From Rhabdobacter roseus (lineage in GTDB: Bacteria > Bacteroidota > Bacteroidia > Cytophagales > Spirosomataceae), in contig NZ_JACHGF010000003.1 in assembly GCF_014202275.1 (NCBI RefSeq), positions 496,001 to 560,000 of the forward strand: a stretch of DNA of 64,000 bases, in the 5' to 3' direction. How positions within the stretch are numbered: the first letter of the stretch is position 1; every line of letters begins with the position of its first letter. Shown here one piece after another: positions 60,241 to 64,000 of the stretch. The notes under the pieces were generated by a model. The model saw only the letters and a program-made list of their open reading frames with translations. It did no database searches and had not been told where the DNA came from. The position numbers and the translations under genes are program-made.

Positions 60241-61083
60241 ATGCAGCTTTTCAAGGTTTCATCAGACCTGCGCGTTTATTTAGCGGCAGCGCGTCGTGAA
60301 AGAAAAACGATTGGTTTTGTGCCCACGATGGGGGCTTTGCACGAGGGGCACCTTTCCCTGATTGAAGCCTCCCGGCGCGCCAATGACCTGACGGTCTGTA
60401 GCATTTTTGTGAATCCCATTCAGTTTAACAACCCGGAAGATCTCGAAAAGTACCCCCGCACGCTCGACAACGACCGGGCGCTGCTGGAAGCGGCGGGCTG
60501 TGATGTGGTGTTTGCTCCCTCCGCAGCCGAGATGTACCCCACTCCTCCGGTACTTAGCCTGGGCTTTGGTGCCCTCGAAACGGTGATGGAAGGTACCTTT
60601 CGCCCCGGCCATTTCAACGGCGTGGGCCTGGTGGTGGCGCGCCTGTTTCACCTCGTACAGCCCGACCGCGCCTACTTTGGACAAAAAGACCTGCAGCAGG
60701 TAGCCGTCGTGAGGCGTCTGGTGCAGGACCTGGCCTTCCCGATTGAGGTCGTTAGCTGCCCCACCCTACGCGAAGCAGACGGACTGGCGATGTCTTCCCG
60801 TAACCGTCGCCTGAGCCCGGAGCAACGCGGGCAGGCTTCTCTTCTTTCCGAGGTACTTCAACAGGCCAAAAACAGCTTTTTGAACGGCCACTCGGTGGAG
60901 GATGTTAAAGCGCACCTACGCAACCGCCTGGCGGCTTTTCCCAATTTCAACTTGGAATACTTCGAAATAGTGCACGCTCAAACCCTCCAACCCGTAACGG
61001 AGGAACAGGAGCCAGGTGCTACGGCGCTTTGTGTGGCCGCTTACCTGGGACCTGTGCGCCTGATCGACAATCTGGTGTTTTAG
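60241..61083 (+). CDS. panC: Pantothenate synthetase
   Basis: 280 residues, full length. VPTMGALHEGHLSLI holds the HxGH site, then SIFVNPIQFNNPEDL, FGQKDLQQ and MSSRNRRLS, all PanC signatures. It joins pantoate and beta-alanine using ATP. The expected partner panD is 23 kb away on the other strand. The spacer to the divergent glycogen synthase-like gene (60013-60240) is AT-rich. Confidence 0.96.
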   Translation: MQLFKVSSDLRVYLAAARRERKTIGFVPTMGALHEGHLSLIEASRRANDLTVCSIFVNPIQFNNPEDLEKYPRTLDNDRALLEAAGCDVVFAPSAAEMYPTPPVLSLGFGALETVMEGTFRPGHFNGVGLVVARLFHLVQPDRAYFGQKDLQQVAVVRRLVQDLAFPIEVVSCPTLREADGLAMSSRNRRLSPEQRGQASLLSEVLQQAKNSFLNGHSVEDVKAHLRNRLAAFPNFNLEYFEIVHAQTLQPVTEEQEPGATALCVAAYLGPVRLIDNLVF

Positions 61084-61125
61084 GTACCTGAAGTACCTGG
61101 TGTAAAGTACCTTTATTTTAAAACA

Positions 61126-61154
61126 AAACATCCCGACCAAAGGACGGGATGTTT
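61126..61154. terminator. Terminator between panC and the acyltransferase
   Basis: Perfect 10-bp inverted repeat (61126-61135 with 61145-61154), loop 9, T run in the plus direction; the genes ending at 61083 and 61205 converge. Confidence 0.8.
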
Positions 61155-61204
61155 GCAACACTATACACACACTAAAACCTTTATATAATCAATTCTGATT
61201 AAAT

Positions 61205-62317
61205 CTAAATCAAGATACTCTTTGAGAGTAGTTCCCCGAAAACATTTTCTCCGAGGATCTTCTTCGGGTTTTTCACCACCGGCGCCATCAGGTAGGCCTT
61301 CAGGTCGGCCGTAATTTCGTAGGTCTGGTAGCCTGCGCGGTCAAACAACAAATAGTTATCTTCCAGCTCAAAAATCCGGTACCGGTTTCGGTTGAAATGG
61401 AACGTATGGTTCACCGATCTCGCGTAAGAACTGATTTTCCGGACGTTTTCCTGAGGTAGTACCAGCGAATTATGAATGTAATTCCAGCCTTCCCACTGAT
61501 CCGGATACCGGGCTATGTACTTCTCAAACGATTGGTATACAGCCCTAATCGAACGTTTTGAAAAGGCCTCCCTCGTCTCGTTGGGTTTTGCCTCAATCGG
61601 CTTTCCAACGTGCAGTACGTTTTGAAGGTTTTCCTTACGGTACTGCACGATGGGCAGGATAGGCACCCCTGAGAGGTAGCTTACATACGGAATCCCTTTA
61701 CGCACTTCAATTTGCTGGCCTAGAAAATCGATACTTTCACAATTTTCTTCTCCGGAGCCCGTGCTGGCATCCAGGTACACCAATAATGATCGTCCTTCTT
61801 TTAACTCGCGCAAGATTTTCATCAAAACCCTGGGATCCTGCGCGTTCAGGATGTTTACGGTACTGGGCGTCCCAAATCGTTGGTGCATGCCCTCGCAATA
61901 ATTCTGAAACTCTTCTTTCTGATGCTCATAAACTCCTTGCCGCACCAGGGTAGAAAAATGATACCCTTTTCGTATCAACAAGTTGGCTATCAGCCTATAA
62001 GAACCTAAATGAAACGTACAAAAGATGAACGGTTTTTTAGCTTCGCCATCTATGAACGACATATTTCCTTCAAATGCTGACACATCACTGAGAGACATGA
62101 TCTGTCGATCAAACGTCTCGAGGGCCAGATTTCGTTGTAGATTGACATACAGCGACTCATGCCTCGCCTCCGGTATTTTGGGCAAAAAATTAGTCAAGTT
62201 AGCTGAAAACAAGCCTAGCTTAACGCAGTACCCTTCTTCGCGGCTAAGATCAAGGCGATCAAACGCCTCCACGTAATCGCGTACTGTATAGCGGTATTGG
62301 TTGAATGCCTCTGTCAT
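61205..62317 (-). CDS. LpxL/HtrB-like acyltransferase fold with possible peptide-recognition tail
   Basis: 370 residues. Residues about 95-290 follow lipid A acyltransferase (LPLAT): FCTFHLGSYRLI gives H103 where the HxxxxE motif belongs, but R108 stands where the acidic residue should be; LLVYLDASTGSG and GIPYVSYLSGVPILPI match later blocks. The last ~60 residues (312-370: IFELEDNYLLFDRAGYQTYE then a helix) resemble PqqD-like peptide-recognition domains of RiPP enzymes by pattern. It lies 18 bases after a 61-codon peptide gene. AT-rich DNA. I infer peptide acylation or a relict enzyme; not proven. Confidence 0.6.
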   Translation of the reverse strand: MTEAFNQYRYTVRDYVEAFDRLDLSREEGYCVKLGLFSANLTNFLPKIPEARHESLYVNLQRNLALETFDRQIMSLSDVSAFEGNMSFIDGEAKKPFIFCTFHLGSYRLIANLLIRKGYHFSTLVRQGVYEHQKEEFQNYCEGMHQRFGTPSTVNILNAQDPRVLMKILRELKEGRSLLVYLDASTGSGEENCESIDFLGQQIEVRKGIPYVSYLSGVPILPIVQYRKENLQNVLHVGKPIEAKPNETREAFSKRSIRAVYQSFEKYIARYPDQWEGWNYIHNSLVLPQENVRKISSYARSVNHTFHFNRNRYRIFELEDNYLLFDRAGYQTYEITADLKAYLMAPVVKNPKKILGENVFGELLSKSILI

Positions 62318-62335
62318 GATCGTGAGTGCTTCGCC

Positions 62336-62521
62336 CTAGGCTATGGTCAACTTTTTGCTAAATGGCAGCTCAATCTGGATACCGTAGCAAGAATTCATAG
62401 GATTAAAATCATCCTTTCCTTTGCTTGCTGCTAATAGGATGGTTTCTCCCTTAGCCTTGATCTTGTTGTTCTGGATGTAATTGGTCAGCGAACCTTTGGC
62501 TTTGATGTCGAACGTTTTCAT
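62336..62521 (-). CDS. Small peptide, candidate precursor
   Basis: 61 residues from ATG 62521; an upstream ATG at 62560 adds 13. It is Lys- and Asn-rich with one Cys: MKTFDIKAKGSLTNYIQNN at the start, NSCYGIQIELPFSKKLTIA at the end. No signal peptide. A -7 box, TACCTTTG (complement of 62618-62625), lies about 95 bases upstream. It is followed after 18 bases by the acyltransferase gene, so one transcript is likely. Short leader-plus-core shape suits a RiPP precursor, but could equally be a small regulatory or structural protein. Confidence 0.55.
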   Translation of the reverse strand: MKTFDIKAKGSLTNYIQNNKIKAKGETILLAASKGKDDFNPMNSCYGIQIELPFSKKLTIA

Positions 62522-62782
62522 GTTTTTTTGACTTTTTGAGTGAATGAACAGTTTTCTCAAAAGCCATGCATACCTGCAAATGAACTAGTGGCAGAAATCA
62601 TGCACAACTTTCATTTGCAAAGGTAGTTCGACGGGCTACGCTGGGTAATCGGCGTTTTTTTCTATATTCAGCTCATTTAGTAGTCATTTTTTACTAGTTT
62701 TATCCGTATTTTCGTATTTCAATTGCTAAAAGTCCGTATTCAGGAGCATTATCAAGCTTGGTAACCCTGTCCCCGTTAAGCC

Positions 62783-63766
62783 ATGAGAGAGCTAGTCCTA
62801 CAACGATCTTTCCTGAAAAAGCCATTTAATGGGGTCATTGCCTTGTTTATTATCGTGGCGCTGTTTGAAATGATCATTTGGGCGGTAAATCCTTCCGGCC
62901 GAACTATATTTTATAGAGGATTTTTTCCTTATTTAGTAAATTGGTTTCTGGGTGTATATGCCCCTGAGATCATTACCTTATATATTCTATTTCTCCTCAT
63001 TAATGTCTATCATCGTATTTTTAAAATAAAGAAGGTGCGTCTTAACATCAAGCATCTACTTCTTTATGAATTTTCTTTTCTACCTCTCTTCCTAATATCC
63101 TACTATATTTTTATTCCTATCACGCTCCATGCTCGATTTCTGCTTAGACAATTTCCAAACTACCAGCTGGATATTTATGAGCGAGATTATCTACCTTATC
63201 TCTATAAAATCGATGCTTACTTTGTTTACCTCCCTTTTGTAGTGATTTTGGGGTACTTATTGTTGAACATTTCGCTGGTTATCGATTTTGTTCAGAGCTC
63301 CAGGGTACATCAGGAAAAGCTGGAAGAACTGAACGCCGAGATTTCAAATATAAGTGCCCCGGCCTCATCGGATAGTTATTTAAAGGTCATTGAAGCAAGA
63401 GGGCCAAACGGCGAAACACTGCTTAATGTCGATGAATGTTACCTTTTTGAGACTACGGGGCACGATCATAACGTTGAGCATGCAAATGGACGTTTCAGAG
63501 TATCAAAACCCTTGACGGTATTGGAAAACGAATTGGATCCTAAGATCTTCTTCCGGGGCAATCGAAACTACATTATCAATCTTAACTACCTGGACAGCTA
63601 CGCTTATTGGGAAAAAGGGAAGTACATTCTGTATAGCGATGTCTTACCCGATAAAGAACTCCTGATGCCCAGGGCGCGTATGCAGAGCTTTAAAGCGGCC
63701 CTCACAACCAACCGGGCGCTTGCTCCCAGCTTATCCCTTACTGAGGGGCTTTCAAGAAGCGTTTGA
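62783..63766 (+). CDS. LytTR DNA-binding regulator with membrane anchor
   Basis: 327 residues. Four hydrophobic segments (about 17-36, 54-75, 91-113, 145-168), then a short coiled coil and a LytTR domain at about 200-310 with VDECYLFETTGHDHNV, PLTVLENELDPKIFFRGNRN (split here as RGNRNYIINLNY). LytTR domains bind direct repeats and normally follow a receiver domain; here membrane helices take its place. It is divergent from the peptide/acyltransferase genes, so it may control them. AT-rich like its neighbours. Confidence 0.82.
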   Translation: MRELVLQRSFLKKPFNGVIALFIIVALFEMIIWAVNPSGRTIFYRGFFPYLVNWFLGVYAPEIITLYILFLLINVYHRIFKIKKVRLNIKHLLLYEFSFLPLFLISYYIFIPITLHARFLLRQFPNYQLDIYERDYLPYLYKIDAYFVYLPFVVILGYLLLNISLVIDFVQSSRVHQEKLEELNAEISNISAPASSDSYLKVIEARGPNGETLLNVDECYLFETTGHDHNVEHANGRFRVSKPLTVLENELDPKIFFRGNRNYIINLNYLDSYAYWEKGKYILYSDVLPDKELLMPRARMQSFKAALTTNRALAPSLSLTEGLSRSV

Positions 63767-64000
63767 TGAGCAAGCTCTGCCTTAGCAACATCCTTCCACT
63801 ATCGAGGCAAAATTTCTGCGTGACGTTCTGTTTATGGGTCGCCAGGGTTCGGTAGCTTATATTCATTTTTTCGGCTATTTCCTGGCCCGGTAGTCCCTGG
63901 GTCATGTAATAGAGTACCTGACGCTCGCGCTTGGTCAGAGACTTGAGCATTTGCAGCGTCTCTGAGTCGGCTTCGGTAATACCCAGCTCTTGAATCAGCC
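63738..64000 (-). CDS. LuxR-type response regulator, 5' end cut off by the window edge
   Basis: Reading continues open to the window end. The visible C-terminus has the LuxR helix-turn-helix LTKRERQVLYYMTQG, then PGQEIAEKMNISYRTLATHKQN. The part beyond 64000 is probably a receiver domain. It overlaps the end of the LytTR gene by 29 bases (tail to tail). Confidence 0.85.
   Translation of the reverse strand, partial: LIQELGITEADSETLQMLKSLTKRERQVLYYMTQGLPGQEIAEKMNISYRTLATHKQNVTQKFCLDSGRMLLRQSLLIKRFLKAPQ

Noticed and set aside
1-64000. tRNA, rRNA, CRISPR array, transposase or phage genes
   Set aside because: Looked for clover-leaf arms, regularly spaced repeats and DDE-type proteins; none could be supported.

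Overview
The window comes from a member of the phylum Bacteroidota, most likely order Cytophagales (Spirosomaceae-like). Supporting signs are a gliding-motility gldD gene, SusC-like TonB receptors with an N-terminal carboxypeptidase-like domain, DUF4270, YugP-type peptidase, promoters with the Bacteroidota -7 box TAnnTTTG, and no Shine-Dalgarno sites. The DNA is mostly GC-rich with AT-rich intergenic stretches. A very frequent palindrome, RGTACY, runs through genes and spacers alike. No rRNA, tRNA, CRISPR array or insertion sequence was recognised.

Layout. 1-4.4 kb: a truncated esterase, a monooxygenase, a secreted protein, an AbiE-type toxin-antitoxin cassette of foreign composition, and an SDR. 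4.5-18.9 kb: two paralogous PVC-type dehydrogenases (only the first keeps its cytochrome c domain), a stand-alone CheB, a giant CheB-CheR-PAS-histidine kinase, a degenerate FtsZ/tubulin-like protein and a sugar isomerase-like protein. 19-32.4 kb: a CBM48 protein, a TonB receptor and DoxX pair, a Gfo/Idh oxidoreductase, a PAS histidine kinase, an S74-tailed fibre-like protein, an FG-GAP protein, and a divergent metal-handling locus (His-rich lipoprotein; AztD-like propeller plus MerC). 32.6-37.5 kb: a YgiB/YgiC-like pair, then a minus-strand group panD, flippase, rfaE2, metallopeptidase. 37.7-46.7 kb: PhyH and Gfo/Idh enzymes, gldD, a degenerate IrrE-like protein, an IlvD/EDD dehydratase plus SDR, and a serine hydrolase. 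46.7-54.8 kb: an FAD oxidoreductase behind a 39-bp palindrome, a ChaN-like lipoprotein, and a compact metal module (MerC, Fur-family regulator, lipoprotein, TonB receptor). 54.8-61.1 kb: Zn-ADH, glmS, DUF4270, short glycogen synthase-like protein, panC. 61.2-64 kb: an acyltransferase-like protein with a possible peptide-binding tail beside a 61-residue peptide gene, then LytTR and LuxR regulators.

The strongest joint signal is a putative zinc/Fur-family regulon. The palindrome TGCAAC-N3-GTTGCA, or a close variant, occurs six times, always upstream of metal-related or redox genes, usually touching the -7 box, and one copy precedes the Fur-family gene itself. Other items worth following are the FtsZ-like protein without its GTP-binding glycine loop, the acyltransferase/peptide pair, and the HIP1-like GTAC enrichment that appears to dictate codon choice.
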